Part shown: piece after piece, positions 9,525 to 19,344 of the stretch | Layout: every line of letters starts with the position of its first letter | How positions within the stretch are numbered: the first letter of the stretch is position 1 | From: JAUIIK01 sp963745675 | GTDB taxonomy: Bacteria; Chloroflexota; Chloroflexia; Thermomicrobiales; CFX8 | NCBI GenBank assembly: GCA_963745675.1 | Contig: CAVUYM010000009.1 | Span: 620,001 to 684,000 of the forward strand | Direction of reading: 5' to 3' | Length of the DNA: 64,000 nt | Position numbers and translations under genes: made by a program | The notes under the pieces: model-generated | Told to the model about the DNA's origin: nothing | What the model saw: the letters and a program-made list of their open reading frames with translations, nothing else | Database searches by the model: none

Positions 9525-9885
9525 CGGCAGCCAGAAAGGACGCGCTGCGGAACGGTTGGCCGTACAGATGCTGATCGATCGTGGATATCGCATCCTGGAA
9601 ACAAACTACAGATCAAGAGTCGGCGAAATCGATATCGTTGCAACGGTCGACAATCTTCTGATCCTTGTTGAAGTCAAGCAGCGAACGGGCGAGCGTTTCG
9701 GGAGCGCTGAAGAAGCAGTGGACAATCGCAAGATTCGCAAGATACTTGACACCGCCGAGTACTTCGTCGTCGATCATCCAGAATTTGCCGGACACATTTG
9801 GCGACTCGACCTGATAGCGATCACGCTCCGCAGGAACGGATCAATTTTGCGAAAACGGCACATCGAAAATCTCGTCGTAGATTAG
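9514..9885 (+). CDS. yraN: YraN family protein (UPF0102), nuclease-fold
   Basis: A 123-residue protein of the UPF0102/YraN family, which has an endonuclease-like fold and is commonly encoded next to rnhB. Typical sequence: GRAAERLAVQMLIDRGYRIL, then NYRSRVGEIDIVA and LILVEVKQRTGERFGSAEEAV. The E-ID-EVK spacing matches the PD-(D/E)XK-like active site seen in the family. Its precise role is not settled. Start is taken as ATG at 9514, inside the end of rnhB; ATG at 9499 is also in frame. Confidence 0.88.
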   Translation: MKADGSQKGRAAERLAVQMLIDRGYRILETNYRSRVGEIDIVATVDNLLILVEVKQRTGERFGSAEEAVDNRKIRKILDTAEYFVVDHPEFAGHIWRLDLIAITLRRNGSILRKRHIENLVVD

Positions 9886-9906
9886 TTCCCGAGGAAGGGA
9901 AGAGCC

Positions 9907-10416
9907 ATGTCACAGTCTGTCCAGGAACACCGCGATGCCGCGCCGGAATCGATCGGATGTGCCGTCGTCACTGTTAGCGATACCCGCGATGAAGCGACTG
10001 ACCGGAGTGGCCGGATCATGATCGAAACGCTCGAGGAAGCCGGGCACGCGATTCATCTCTATCGTATTGTGCGCGACGAACCTGCGGAGATCGAAGCCGT
10101 TTTAGAAGAGTGCAAAGCGAACGAAGCGGTTCAAGCGATCTTGTTCAACGGCGGGACGGGCATTGCCAGCCGCGATACGACCTTTGACGTACTCTCCAAT
10201 GCAATCGAGAAGGAATTGCCCGGCTTTGGCGAACTCTTTCGAATGCTCTCCTGGGACGAGATCGGACCAGCTGCGATGTTGTCGCGTGCAACCGCCGGGG
10301 TATATGCCGGTCGCTTGATATTTTCGACTCCCGGTTCGTCCAATGCCGTCCGACTTGCGATGACTCGCCTGATCGTCCCCGAGATAGCTCATCTGGTCTA
10401 TGAAGTGACGAAATAG
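9907..10416 (+). CDS. moaB: Molybdenum cofactor biosynthesis protein MoaB/Mog family
   Basis: A 169-residue protein of the MoaB/Mog family, which adenylylates molybdopterin (Mog) or has a related role. Conserved blocks are AVVTVSDTRDEATDRSG, ILFNGGTGIASRDTTFDVL (the GGTG and RD residues bind molybdopterin) and PGSSNAVRLAM. The GGAAGG about 6 bases before ATG at 9907 supports the start. Other moa genes are absent from the window. The frame is intact. Confidence 0.88.
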   Translation: MSQSVQEHRDAAPESIGCAVVTVSDTRDEATDRSGRIMIETLEEAGHAIHLYRIVRDEPAEIEAVLEECKANEAVQAILFNGGTGIASRDTTFDVLSNAIEKELPGFGELFRMLSWDEIGPAAMLSRATAGVYAGRLIFSTPGSSNAVRLAMTRLIVPEIAHLVYEVTK

Positions 10417-10507
10417 TCATCGTCATGGTCTCGTAACGTTTTGCGCCCAAAATACCATTTGACGAGGCCACGCTTCACTTTTGTTCGTAATTGATTGGGC
10501 TGCGACG

Positions 10508-11209
10508 ATGGCCGAAACGATTCTCGTAGTTGACGATGAACCCAGTATTCTCGAAGTCATGTCACTCTATCTGTCGCGGGACGGGTTCAATGTCGTAACG
10601 GCAGTGGACGGCGATGAGGCGCTCAACCTGGCGCGCACAAAGAATCCGGACCTGATATTGCTGGATGTCATGCTGCCATTTCGTAGCGGGCTTGAGATTA
10701 CAGAGACGCTGCGAGGCGAACGTAGCGTTCCGATCATATTGTTGACCGCTCGCACTGACGAGGTGGATCGGATAAATGGTCTCGAACTCGGCGCCGACGA
10801 TTACATCGTCAAGCCGTTCAGCCCGCGCGAAGTTGTTGCGCGCGTGCGAGCGGTATTGCGTCGAAGCGGGCCTACCGAACGCCGGGCCGATCAATCGTCG
10901 ATCGTTGAAATTGGTGAGTTCTCTGTGGATCCCGGCGAACGCCGCGTGACGGTGAAGGACCGGACTATCGATCTGACCGCGACTGAGTTCGAGTTGCTCC
11001 ATTTTATGGCGCTGAGGCCAAGACAGGTATTTTCGCGCGCGCAGCTTCTGGATAATGTCTGGGGCGCGGATTTCGTAGCCGATGAGAGCACTGTGACGGT
11101 CCACATCCGGAGATTGCGGGAAAAGGTAGAAGAGGATGCTTCACACCCGCAGTATGTCCAGACCGTCTGGGGAGTAGGGTACCGATTCGATGGCCGCGGA
11201 ACAGACTAG
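10508..11209 (+). CDS. Response regulator, OmpR/PhoB family
   Basis: A two-domain transcription regulator of about 233 residues. The receiver domain (about 1-115) has the acidic pair in VVDDEPSI, the phospho-acceptor aspartate in LILLDVMLPF, the conserved Thr in ILLTART and Lys in DDYIVKPFSP. The winged-helix DNA-binding domain (about 135-230) carries LTATEFELLHFMAL and VWGVGYRF. It overlaps the start of the histidine kinase gene by 20 bases, so the two form one transcription unit and a cognate pair. Start is ATG at 10508; an in-frame TTG at 10481 is less likely. The signal and targets cannot be inferred. Confidence 0.93.
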   Translation: MAETILVVDDEPSILEVMSLYLSRDGFNVVTAVDGDEALNLARTKNPDLILLDVMLPFRSGLEITETLRGERSVPIILLTARTDEVDRINGLELGADDYIVKPFSPREVVARVRAVLRRSGPTERRADQSSIVEIGEFSVDPGERRVTVKDRTIDLTATEFELLHFMALRPRQVFSRAQLLDNVWGADFVADESTVTVHIRRLREKVEEDASHPQYVQTVWGVGYRFDGRGTD

Positions 11210-12443
11210 TTTTCAACTTCCTAAACTCCGACTAGCGCCCCAGTGGCTCGTTGGCGCGATATCTGCTTTCGCGATCGTTGCCTCGCTGGCGGTGCTTTGG
11301 TTGGGCGTCTCACGGGCAGAGTTCCAGGATCTTTTTGCCTACCTGCTGCTCTCGTCTGCTCTGTCGATAGCGGCTGGGTACGCGGTCTATCGCTGGGCCG
11401 AGTCGGGCAAGCGATCGATCCGCACAAAGATCCTCATGGGATACGGGGTTGGTGTCGGAATTGTCATCGTCAACATTCTCGTCACCGCTCAGCTGATGTT
11501 CCTCAGCTCCCACGATTTGAGTCTGCTGATACTGCTACTCGTTTTCGGCTCGGTCCTCTCCGTGACGATAGGCACTTCCATCGCTGGTCGAATGACGACC
11601 GCTGTGCGACAACTTGCCGAGGGTGCGCAGCGCGTGTCGTCGGGCGATCTCCACACCCGCGTCTATGTTGCGACCAACGACGAACTGGCGGACCTGGCGC
11701 AATCGTTTAATCTGATGATCGAGAATGTTTCTGAATCCGAGGGATTGCTACGCAAAGCTGAGGCATCGCGTCGTGACCTGATCGCCGCCGTTTCTCACGA
11801 TTTGAGGACGCCGCTGACGGCGATCCGGGCGATGCTGGAGGCGTTGAGCGACGGTGTTGTTGACGATCCAGAGACGGTTCGTCGCTACCACGAGACGATG
11901 CGAGTTCAGGTTAGCCACCTGGCACGCCTGATCGATGACCTGTTCGAGCTGAGTCAGCTGGATGCGGCTCCGAAACCGTTTGAGCTTGTCCCGGGTGATC
12001 TGACCTCGGTTGTGCGCGAGACGGCGGAGAGCCTGGCAATGTCAACCTCTACTCGGGATCTGTCGATTGAATTTTGGGACGAAGGCCCAGCTCCATCGAT
12101 GCTCGATTCGCTCCGCATTGCCCGCGTCGTTGGAAATCTGATCGAGAACGCTAGTCGTCATGCGCCAGCGGGTTCCGAGATCCGTGTTGGAGTCGCCAGA
12201 ACCGCTCGAGATGCCGAGGTCGTCGTTGAAGACAGCGGTCCCGGCATTGCTCCGGAGGACCTCGAACGTATCTTTGGGCGCTTCTATCGTGGCGAGAAGT
12301 CGCGTTCCCGAGTACACGGTGGTGCCGGTCTGGGGCTTGCTATCGCACGCGGAATCATCGATGTCCACGGCGGAGCGATCTGGGCAGAAAACAGGCCAGA
12401 GGGTGGCGCGCGTTTCGTCTTCTCTATTCCACTCATCGATTGA
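11190..12443 (+). CDS. Sensor histidine kinase (HAMP, HisKA, HATPase)
   Basis: An intact 417-residue membrane histidine kinase. The N-terminal ~130 residues hold four hydrophobic segments and no large extracellular loop, so sensing may be within or at the membrane. A HAMP domain follows (about 130-185), then HisKA with the phospho-acceptor histidine in AAVSHDLRTPLTAIRAM, and HATPase_c with the N box NLIENASRHAP, G1 VVEDSGPGIAPEDLERIF, and G2 GGAGLGLAIARGIIDVHGG. It is translationally coupled to the upstream OmpR-type regulator by a 20-base overlap. Confidence 0.93.
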   Translation: MAAEQTSFQLPKLRLAPQWLVGAISAFAIVASLAVLWLGVSRAEFQDLFAYLLLSSALSIAAGYAVYRWAESGKRSIRTKILMGYGVGVGIVIVNILVTAQLMFLSSHDLSLLILLLVFGSVLSVTIGTSIAGRMTTAVRQLAEGAQRVSSGDLHTRVYVATNDELADLAQSFNLMIENVSESEGLLRKAEASRRDLIAAVSHDLRTPLTAIRAMLEALSDGVVDDPETVRRYHETMRVQVSHLARLIDDLFELSQLDAAPKPFELVPGDLTSVVRETAESLAMSTSTRDLSIEFWDEGPAPSMLDSLRIARVVGNLIENASRHAPAGSEIRVGVARTARDAEVVVEDSGPGIAPEDLERIFGRFYRGEKSRSRVHGGAGLGLAIARGIIDVHGGAIWAENRPEGGARFVFSIPLID

Positions 12444-12512
12444 ACTAGCACATCCCTGATTGTGCGGGTACTGTTGGCATGGGAAGTGGTCTAGAGGAGA
12501 AAGAGGCGAGTA

Positions 12513-13829
12513 GTGATAACTCCCCGCGTACTACGAGGGATGCGCGATTTCCTTCCGGCTCAGATGATCATGCGCCACCGTGTGATCGAAACGATCCGTG
12601 AGGTTTTCGAGAGTCACGGATTTGAACCAATCGAAACCCCGGTGCTCGAGTATTTCGAAACGCTCACCGGCAGTATCGACGACGAGAAGCTGATCTATCA
12701 CTTCGAAGATCATGGGGGACGCGAAGTGGGTCTGCGTTTCGATCTGACCGTGCCCCTGGCACGCTTCGTGGCGCAACACCAAAATGAACTGACGTTCCCA
12801 TTCAAGCGCTATCACATTGCGCCTGTTTGGCGCGCCGACCGGCCACAGCGGGGCCGCTTCCGTGAATTCTGGCAATGCGATGCCGACATCGTCGGATCGT
12901 CGTCGATGCTTGCAGATGCTGACGTCGTGTCCGTCATCGTCGAATCCCTGGAAGCGCTGCGTATCGGTAAATTCACCGTGCGCATTAACCATCGCAAATT
13001 GCTCGAAGCTGTTGCGAGATACGCTGGTGTGGATGCTGACCAGGCCGGGAGCGTCTATCGCTCAATAGACAAACTTGACAAAATCGGACCCGACGGCGTC
13101 GTGGCGGAACTGGTCGAGAATGGCGTTCGGGCCGAGAGCGCCGGGCGGATTGTCGAGCTCGTAGGATCATCCGGTTCCGCCGACGAACAGTTTTCACGCG
13201 CTTCGACTGCACTACAGGGCATTGAAGGCGCGGATCAGGCGTTGGGCGAGTTGTCGCAATTGTTTGACGCCCTTGCTGCATCGAACATTCCGGAGAATCG
13301 ATACCGTTTCGACCTGTCTCTCGCTCGCGGCATGGGCTACTACACCGGGCCGGTATACGAAGCGACCGAAGAAGAGTTCAATCTTGGTTCGCTCGCCGGG
13401 GCCGGTCGCTACGACGGCCTGGTGGGGCGCTTTTCACGGCAGGCACTTCCTGCAACCGGGATCTCGCTTGGTATCGAGCGCATATTCGAGATTATCCAGG
13501 AACGCCAGGCTGGATCAAACGCCGCTTCGGTTTCCCAATTGATGGTGACCGTCTTCGATGATGAGCATTCCGCAGCATCATTACGCCTTGCCGCAGAAGT
13601 GCGCGCAGCCGGATTGCGAGCGGAAACGTACCTTGAGCCGCGGAGAAGCCTCGGGCGGCAGTTCGCCTACGCCGAGGCGCGAGGGATTCCCTATGCAGCA
13701 GTGCTCGGTCCAGACGAGTTGGAGCGCGGTGTCGTGGGGCTCAAGGACATTCGAACGCAGGAACAGCGAGAGCTGTCCCGTGACGTGCTTGCCGGTGAGG
13801 TATCGCGGCTACTGAACGGGCCTGAATAG
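12513..13829 (+). CDS. hisS: Histidyl-tRNA synthetase
   Basis: An intact 438-residue class II synthetase that charges tRNA-His. Motifs: RGMRDFLP at the N-terminus, motif 2 region with RYHIAPVWRADRPQRGRFREF (here seen as WRADRPQRGRFREFWQCD), the histidine-binding RGMGYYTGPVYE (histidyl A box with SLARGMGYYTG), and the C-terminal anticodon-binding domain from about residue 335. The motif 3 region is GISLGIERI. Start is GTG at 12513 with an AGGAGA...GAGG purine stretch upstream. I looked for a T-box leader in the 70 bases upstream and saw none. It is convergent with the glycosyltransferase gene, with a 6-base gap. Confidence 0.94.
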   Translation: MITPRVLRGMRDFLPAQMIMRHRVIETIREVFESHGFEPIETPVLEYFETLTGSIDDEKLIYHFEDHGGREVGLRFDLTVPLARFVAQHQNELTFPFKRYHIAPVWRADRPQRGRFREFWQCDADIVGSSSMLADADVVSVIVESLEALRIGKFTVRINHRKLLEAVARYAGVDADQAGSVYRSIDKLDKIGPDGVVAELVENGVRAESAGRIVELVGSSGSADEQFSRASTALQGIEGADQALGELSQLFDALAASNIPENRYRFDLSLARGMGYYTGPVYEATEEEFNLGSLAGAGRYDGLVGRFSRQALPATGISLGIERIFEIIQERQAGSNAASVSQLMVTVFDDEHSAASLRLAAEVRAAGLRAETYLEPRRSLGRQFAYAEARGIPYAAVLGPDELERGVVGLKDIRTQEQRELSRDVLAGEVSRLLNGPE

Positions 13830-13835
13830 TTCGGC

Positions 13836-15044
13836 TCAATCATCTGATGCGATCGACTGCATGGCTGGTGATTCGCTGGCAGCAACCGGCTTCAGACCCA
13901 GTACGCGGCGATATACGTCTTCAATGTGCGTGATTTGCCGATCCCATGAAAACTGGTGACGTACACGCTCACGCAGCGCCGTCTTGACTTGTTGATCTGT
14001 TGCCAGCGCTTGTTCCATACCTTCTGCGAGTGCCTTCGGGTCATCTGGCGGAACGAACCAGCCCAGATCCCCAAGCAAGTCGCGATTGACGGGCGTATCG
14101 ATACAAACTGTGGGTAGTCTCATCGCCATATAGTTGAGCACTTTGCCGTTCGCCTCTGTCACGGATCGCTTTGGTGCGACTGCAACATCGCCGGCGGCGA
14201 GTAGGGCAGGGGCTTCCTCGTAAGGAATACGCCCGGGGAATAGGATTCGCGAAGCGTGGCGCGAGAATTCCGCCATGCGCGCGTGTCGACCGACTCCAGG
14301 ATAGCCAGCTATGACGACGTAGGCATCTCGATGGCGTTCGAGAAAGAGATCGGCAGCCTGGATTAGCGTCGGCGTGCCCTGGTAGCTTGCGAGCAGGCCG
14401 AGATAGACGACGACCGCTGCAGTTTGCGGAATGCCGAGTCTTTCGCGCCACGATGCACCGGCTTCGACGAGCGTGTCAGGATCGAATCTCGCCAGGTCCA
14501 CCGCATCCTGCACGACCTGGATGCGCTGTGATGCGGTACCACTGCGGCTGAGATGACCGGCGGCGACATTGCTGCTCGGCACGATCATCGCAGGCAGTGA
14601 GTCGATGCGACGTTCGAGCCAGCGCATCAGTCTAAATCTGACGCCATGATTTGGAATAAATCCGTGGTCCACCATCTCCTCAGTTAGCGAGCCCTGGTAG
14701 TCGAATACGACCGGTGTTCGAAAGACTCTGCCGGCCAACGATCCGATCAAAGCGCCTTCATGGAGATGAGCGTGGATTACGTCGGGCTTGAACGCTGCTG
14801 TCCTGCGCAAGACGGTTGCGGTTAGGGCCATGTCCAGGTAGATCTTATGTTTCGACGAACCGACAATCGCGCGCTTGCGCCAGGGGATGTCGACTGTTCG
14901 ATGAATGCGGATCCCTGGCATCTCTCTACCGTTGTGGTAGGTACACAGTTCGACGGTGTGGCCGCGCTTCTGGAGGCTCGTGATTTCCTCCAGGATGCGA
15001 ACGTGGCAACCGTAATCGGCGAAGAAGGATGTCGGTGCGATCAT
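13836..15044 (-). CDS. Glycosyltransferase, GT4 family
   Basis: An intact 402-residue GT-B fold enzyme that likely transfers a sugar from a nucleotide donor. The N-terminal domain has MIAPTSFFADYGCHVRI and FKPDVIHAHLH; the C-terminal domain has the Glycos_transf_1 pattern VVVYLGLLASYQGTPTLIQA, ILFPGRIPYEEAP and APKRSVTEANGKVLNYMA with the acidic residue of the EX7E region. The acceptor is unknown. It is transcribed away from the PIG-L deacetylase gene. Linkage to deacetylase and polymerase-like genes suggests a part in glycolipid or surface glycan synthesis, but that is only inference. Start is ATG at 15044; the frame upstream is open only for a few codons. Confidence 0.88.
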   Translation of the reverse strand: MIAPTSFFADYGCHVRILEEITSLQKRGHTVELCTYHNGREMPGIRIHRTVDIPWRKRAIVGSSKHKIYLDMALTATVLRRTAAFKPDVIHAHLHEGALIGSLAGRVFRTPVVFDYQGSLTEEMVDHGFIPNHGVRFRLMRWLERRIDSLPAMIVPSSNVAAGHLSRSGTASQRIQVVQDAVDLARFDPDTLVEAGASWRERLGIPQTAAVVVYLGLLASYQGTPTLIQAADLFLERHRDAYVVIAGYPGVGRHARMAEFSRHASRILFPGRIPYEEAPALLAAGDVAVAPKRSVTEANGKVLNYMAMRLPTVCIDTPVNRDLLGDLGWFVPPDDPKALAEGMEQALATDQQVKTALRERVRHQFSWDRQITHIEDVYRRVLGLKPVAASESPAMQSIASDD

Positions 15045-15131
15045 CAGAATTCGGAGATTTTCGATTGTTCACCCCCCTCGGCGTTCGACCGCATATTGTA
15101 ACTTGGATTCCGGCCAGCGCCCGGCTCAGAC

Positions 15132-15160
15132 TTGACGAACTCGGCGAAAGCGGACATAGT
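15132..15160 (+). promoter_or_regulatory. Possible sigma-70 promoter for the PIG-L deacetylase run
   Basis: TTGACG and CATAGT are separated by 17 bases, about 70 bases before the PIG-L start. The -35 is good and the -10 only moderate. It sits in the 187-base region between two divergent genes. Nothing else is recognisable there. Confidence 0.35.
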
Positions 15161-15231
15161 GCCGAACATTGTCTTCGCGTCGGCGAGTCTCGACGTTGTG
15201 AAACCGATTGTGAAAGGTACTCAGCAAACAC

Positions 15232-15964
15232 ATGTCAGATAGCAAGCGCCCGAATGGCGCGGCTCTTGGAGTTGACGAAGAATATTCAAGTGTGATGATC
15301 GTCGTCGCTCACCCCGACGATGCCGAATTTTCCTCTGCTGGAACCCTGGCCCGCTTTGTCGAGGAGGGCTTCGACGTCACGACTGTCGTTTGCACTTCGG
15401 GGGATAAGGGCACTGATCGACGGGATATCACTTCCAGCGAATTGGCCAAACTGCGTGAGGCCGAGCAGCTTGAGGCCAGCCGTCGCCTCGGTGTCCAGAC
15501 AACCGAGTTTCTGCGTGGTGGGGATGGCGAGTTGGCGCCCGATCTCGATTTGCGTGGAAAAGTCGTGCGCATGATTCGAAAGCACCGGCCCGATATTGTC
15601 ATTACCCATGATCCGTTTCGCCCTTACGCACTACATCCCGATCACCGCGCTGTGGGCACAGCGACGGTTGACGCGGTCTACCCAACGGCTCGCGATCCAC
15701 TCTATTTTCCGGAGCACCTTGCTGAAGGATTTGAACCTCACAAAGTGGCCGAACTCTGGCTGTATGGTTCTGATGCGCCTGACAAATTCATCGAAGTTTC
15801 CACGACTGTTGACAAGAAAGTCGAATCGCTTGAAGGCGCACGAGAGTCAGGTAGGCACAGCGGAAACGCTCGGCGAGCGCATCCGAGATCGGGCGCGCGA
15901 GCGGGGCAAAGAGCACGGCGTCGAAATGGCTGAAGCGTTCAAGGTGATCAGACTCAGACGCTAA
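15232..15964 (+). CDS. PIG-L family deacetylase (one frame break)
   Basis: A zinc-dependent N-acetylglucosaminyl deacetylase-like hydrolase of about 243 residues. Metal-binding motifs are clear: VVAHPDDAEF near the N-terminus and HPDHRAVG about residue 135. Related enzymes include MshB, BshB and bacillithiol or glycolipid deacetylases. The exact substrate cannot be told. Near 15833 one extra G turns the expected ESLKAHESQ into ESLEGARES; after correction the protein ends in EAFKVIRLRR at 15964. It leads a long plus-strand gene run. Confidence 0.85.
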
Positions 15965-15988
15965 TGTTTGGTGTGTGCGAGGAACAAG

Positions 15989-16964
15989 ATGGCGACATTG
16001 CGGGTCGGATCAGTCGAAGCTAAACCGGAAACGAAAACCTATGGAGTGATCCAGGTTGGTAGCCTGGCGGATGGGACGGCTGTCAACGTTCCGATCGTGG
16101 TGATCAACGGGGCACGCGAAGGCCGCCGCTTATTCATCCAGGCAGCGGTGCATGGGGTAGAAGTCAATCCGATCGAATCTCTACGGCGGGTAATTTCGAA
16201 CCTGGAGCCACAAGAGATTCAAGGCCAAATCGTCGCTGTGACGGTTGCCAATCCGCTCGGTTTTCGGCATCACGACCGACGGAACATCACTGATCAAGAG
16301 GACGTCAACCGGGTTTGGCCCGGCCGCGCCGATGGTGGGCTCGCAGAGCGTATTGCGCATGGGATCTATGAACAGGCGGTCCGCGGATCGGACCTTGTGG
16401 TCGACATGCATACGGGCTATTCGTCAATGATCACGCACACGGTCTTTAGCGAGGATGACGTCGCGAGCGAAGAGCTTGCGAGATGCTTCGGCACGGAATA
16501 TCTCATCATCGAAGAGCGTGATGAGGCATGGGATCGCGCTCGCTTCTCCGGAAAATTGCGAAATGTGGCCAACGCCGATGGTATTCCTGCGATAACACCA
16601 GAGCTTGGGCGGTCATTCCAAATTCGAGGGCAATCAGATCCAGTCCGGGGCTATCGGACTAACGAATGTCCTTGTCCAGTATGGCTTCATTCGCGGGGAC
16701 GTGATTTCCCCGCATCGGCAGATCGTCATCCGCAATCATCTGACAAGGGTGACTGCTGACCGGGGCGGCATATTTGTTGCAACGGTGCGGCCCGGCCAGG
16801 AAGTCTGGGATACACAAGAACTTGGCTACATATACTCGCCGCTCGACTTCGAGATAATTGAAACGATCAGGGCCCCTTTTGATGCGGTCGTCGTCTATCA
16901 CGCAGAAAATCCGGTCGTGAATACGGGAGATACCGTCGTCAACCTGGGTATGCGAGATCGATAA
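15989..16964 (+). CDS. Succinylglutamate desuccinylase/aspartoacylase family hydrolase (one frame break)
   Basis: A zinc carboxypeptidase-like amide hydrolase of about 325 residues (AstE/AspA, PF04952). The metal site is visible: AAVHGVEVNPIES (H and E ligands) and DLVVDMHTGYS (third ligand), with ITPELG as the region of the catalytic glutamate. The frame breaks near 16615, in a GGG run: one extra G turns the expected ELGGHSKFEGN into ELGRSFQIRG. The C-terminal part is a beta domain ending VNLGMRDR. Start is ATG at 15989 with GAGGAA 6 bases upstream. Substrate not known; the neighbours include an M24 peptidase, so N-acyl amino acid or peptide breakdown is possible. Confidence 0.83.
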
Positions 16965-17002
16965 CAGCTTATGATCTCGAGAAGATTTCGGAAGGACTCG
17001 AC

Positions 17003-18259
17003 ATGAGTGGTAGCGACGAATCGAACATTGTCAGCGAGAAGCTTGCGCAGGCGGTTCAGATTTTGGACGAGCTGGACGTCGATCTTTGGATGTTGATGGC
17101 TCGCGAGAGCGACACACTTGGCGATCCGAGCATGCCACTGGTCATCGGCACGAGCGTCACATGGGAGTCGGCCTTCTTGATCTCGAGAACCGGCGAGCAT
17201 GTGGCGATCGTTGGTACTGGTGACGTCGAAAATGTCAAACAGACTGGTGCCTGGGACAACGTAATCGGATATGTGGAGGGCATCGGCGAGGTGCTGCGCG
17301 AACAGATCGCAGCACGCGACCCGAACGCGATCGCTCTCAACTATTCGCGAGATGACAATATCGCCGACGGCTTGACACATGGAATGTATCTCTTGCTTCA
17401 AGACATGTTATCCGACACTCCTTACGCTGAGCGCCTTGTCGAAGCGGGCGACATTCCGCGCAAGGTCAGGGGGCGCAAATCGCCGACGGAGCTGGCACGA
17501 ATTCGCCAGGCAGTGAGCACCACTGAACGTATCTGGGAGGCGACCGAGCGTTACATTCGCCCGGGCGTTAGCGAGCAGGACATCAGCAATTTCATGCATG
17601 GGGAACTGGAAGAGCGCAGGCTAGGTTCTTCATGGGACTGGCGCTACTGCCCGACGGTCACGGTCGGACCGGACTCTCCGATTGGGCACGTAGGACCGAC
17701 TGCGATAGAGGTCGAGTTGGGTCAGCTCGTCTCCATAGATTTCGGTGTCAATGAGGACGAATACAGTTCGGATATGCAGCGCACCTACTATCTCCTGGGA
17801 ACGAATGAGAGCGAGCCGCCGGCGGAAGTTCAGCGGCAGTTCCGCATCGTTGATGAGGCGATTCAGAGTGCGGCGCAATTTATCAGGCCTGGCGTTCAAG
17901 GATGGCAGGTGGACGACATCGCGCGAAAGATCTTCGAACGTGAGGGGCTCGAGGAGTGGCGCTTCGCCCTCGGCCATCAGATGGGCCGCGCTTGTCACGA
18001 TGGCGGGACGGTCCTCGGTCCGCGTTGGGAGCGTTACGGCGAACGCCCATACGGGCAGGTCGAAAAAGACGAGGTGTACACACTGGAAATCGGTTGTACG
18101 GTTCCTGGTTATGGCAGGGTGAGCCTTGAAGAGGATATCGTTGTGACCGAGGACGGATGCGAATTCCTCGCTGCCCCCCAACGTGAATTGATAGCCCTGC
18201 GTCAGGTAGAGCTGCCCTCATGCGCTGGCTGGATATACTTCAGATGGAGCCTGGACTAA
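17003..18259 (+). CDS. M24 family metallopeptidase (Xaa-Pro aminopeptidase-like)
   Basis: About 418 residues. An N-terminal creatinase-like domain (about 1-160) precedes the pita-bread catalytic domain. The five metal ligands can be seen: D in VSIDFGV, D in SSDMQRTY, H in LGHQMGRACHDGG, E in YTLEIGC and E in SLEEDIVV. Family members remove N-terminal residues before proline or act on related bonds. The final ~17 residues (after QRELIAL) look unlike the family and could reflect one more frame slip at the very end. Otherwise the gene is intact. It follows the AstE-like gene by 38 bases. Confidence 0.87.
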   Translation: MSGSDESNIVSEKLAQAVQILDELDVDLWMLMARESDTLGDPSMPLVIGTSVTWESAFLISRTGEHVAIVGTGDVENVKQTGAWDNVIGYVEGIGEVLREQIAARDPNAIALNYSRDDNIADGLTHGMYLLLQDMLSDTPYAERLVEAGDIPRKVRGRKSPTELARIRQAVSTTERIWEATERYIRPGVSEQDISNFMHGELEERRLGSSWDWRYCPTVTVGPDSPIGHVGPTAIEVELGQLVSIDFGVNEDEYSSDMQRTYYLLGTNESEPPAEVQRQFRIVDEAIQSAAQFIRPGVQGWQVDDIARKIFEREGLEEWRFALGHQMGRACHDGGTVLGPRWERYGERPYGQVEKDEVYTLEIGCTVPGYGRVSLEEDIVVTEDGCEFLAAPQRELIALRQVELPSCAGWIYFRWSLD

Positions 18260-18323
18260 CCGGTGTCTCGCTCCTGGAAGAAGTAGACGTTGCGCCAATT
18301 TTCCATGCGAAGAGGGTGTCGCG

Positions 18324-19344
18324 ATGGCCGACACAACACGGAGGCGAAGACCACTAGCTCTGATTCGCCGTGGCCGCTGGGGACGAAGACGGGGACAATC
18401 TGATTCACCGGGCACGATCGAACCATCAGGATCGATGCGCTCAATCGAGTATGGCGGCACGCGTTGGGTCGATGTACGCAACGCCACGGGGGAACAGATT
18501 GAGGAGATCGCAGACGAGTTCCAGCTTCACCCGCTCGTCGTCGAAGACATTAAGAGCCGCATCCAGCGGCCGAAGATAGACGTCTACGACGACTACCTCT
18601 TTATCGTTCTCAAGTTTCCAATCCATGACAAAGAAACGCGAATTAACGAGGCGTCGGAGATAGACATTCTCGTCAGCCATGATCTCTTCATGACGTTCCA
18701 TGATGGTTCGCTGCGCCCATTGGTAACGATGATCGACTCGATTTTTGAATCCGATGAGATTAGTATCGAGCTTCTCAGGGCGACGCCCGGCCATCTTCTC
18801 TACGAGGTCGCCGACCGTCTCGTCGACTATCTCGTGCCGGTCGTGCCACGCCTTGAGGAGCGGGTCGCCTCGATAGAGGAGATGATCTTTGAATCGCAAG
18901 CACTCGATACCGTTCAAGAGATATCTGTCATCCAACGTGATCTAATATCGCTTCGACGAATCCTGCGGCCGCAGTTGACGATCTTCAACCGATTCGAGAT
19001 CGCCACGTTTCCATTTGTCGATGAAGAGATCGATGAATATTGGGGTGATGTCAGCGACCACCTGGGCCGAACGCTCGATTCGCTTGAAGAACTCTCGGAA
19101 ATCCTGGCTGCGTTGAGCGATACCCACGACAAGCTCGTTTCTCAACGCATGAACGATGTCATCAAGACATTGACGATCTTCTCGGTCATCATGCTGCCGC
19201 TCACACTCGTAACCGGATTTTTCGGCATGAACGTGCCTTTGCCTGCGGCTGCGCGCTGGATCACGACGTTGGCGAATCTTCTTCGGAATGGGTGGATTGT
19301 CGATCGGGATGATCGAGTACTTCAGGCGTAAAAAGTGGCTCTAG
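18324..19344 (+). CDS. corA: Magnesium/cobalt transporter CorA (frame break near the C-terminus)
   Basis: A CorA channel of about 339 residues that carries Mg2+ into the cell. After a basic N-terminus come the cytoplasmic domain (HPLVVEDIKSRIQRPKIDVYDDYLF) and a long helix. The first transmembrane helix ends in the selectivity motif GMN within VTGFFGMNVPLP. In the raw frame the second helix is lost, but one base of shift near 19275 restores the typical ending: IFFGMGGLSIGMIEYFRRKKWL, stop at 19342-19344. The corrected end overlaps the GTG start of the next gene by 10 bases, which supports the correction. Confidence 0.88.

Noticed and set aside
12444..12512. T-box leader upstream of hisS.
   Set aside because: The gap is only about 70 bases and has no T-box sequence or stem I.
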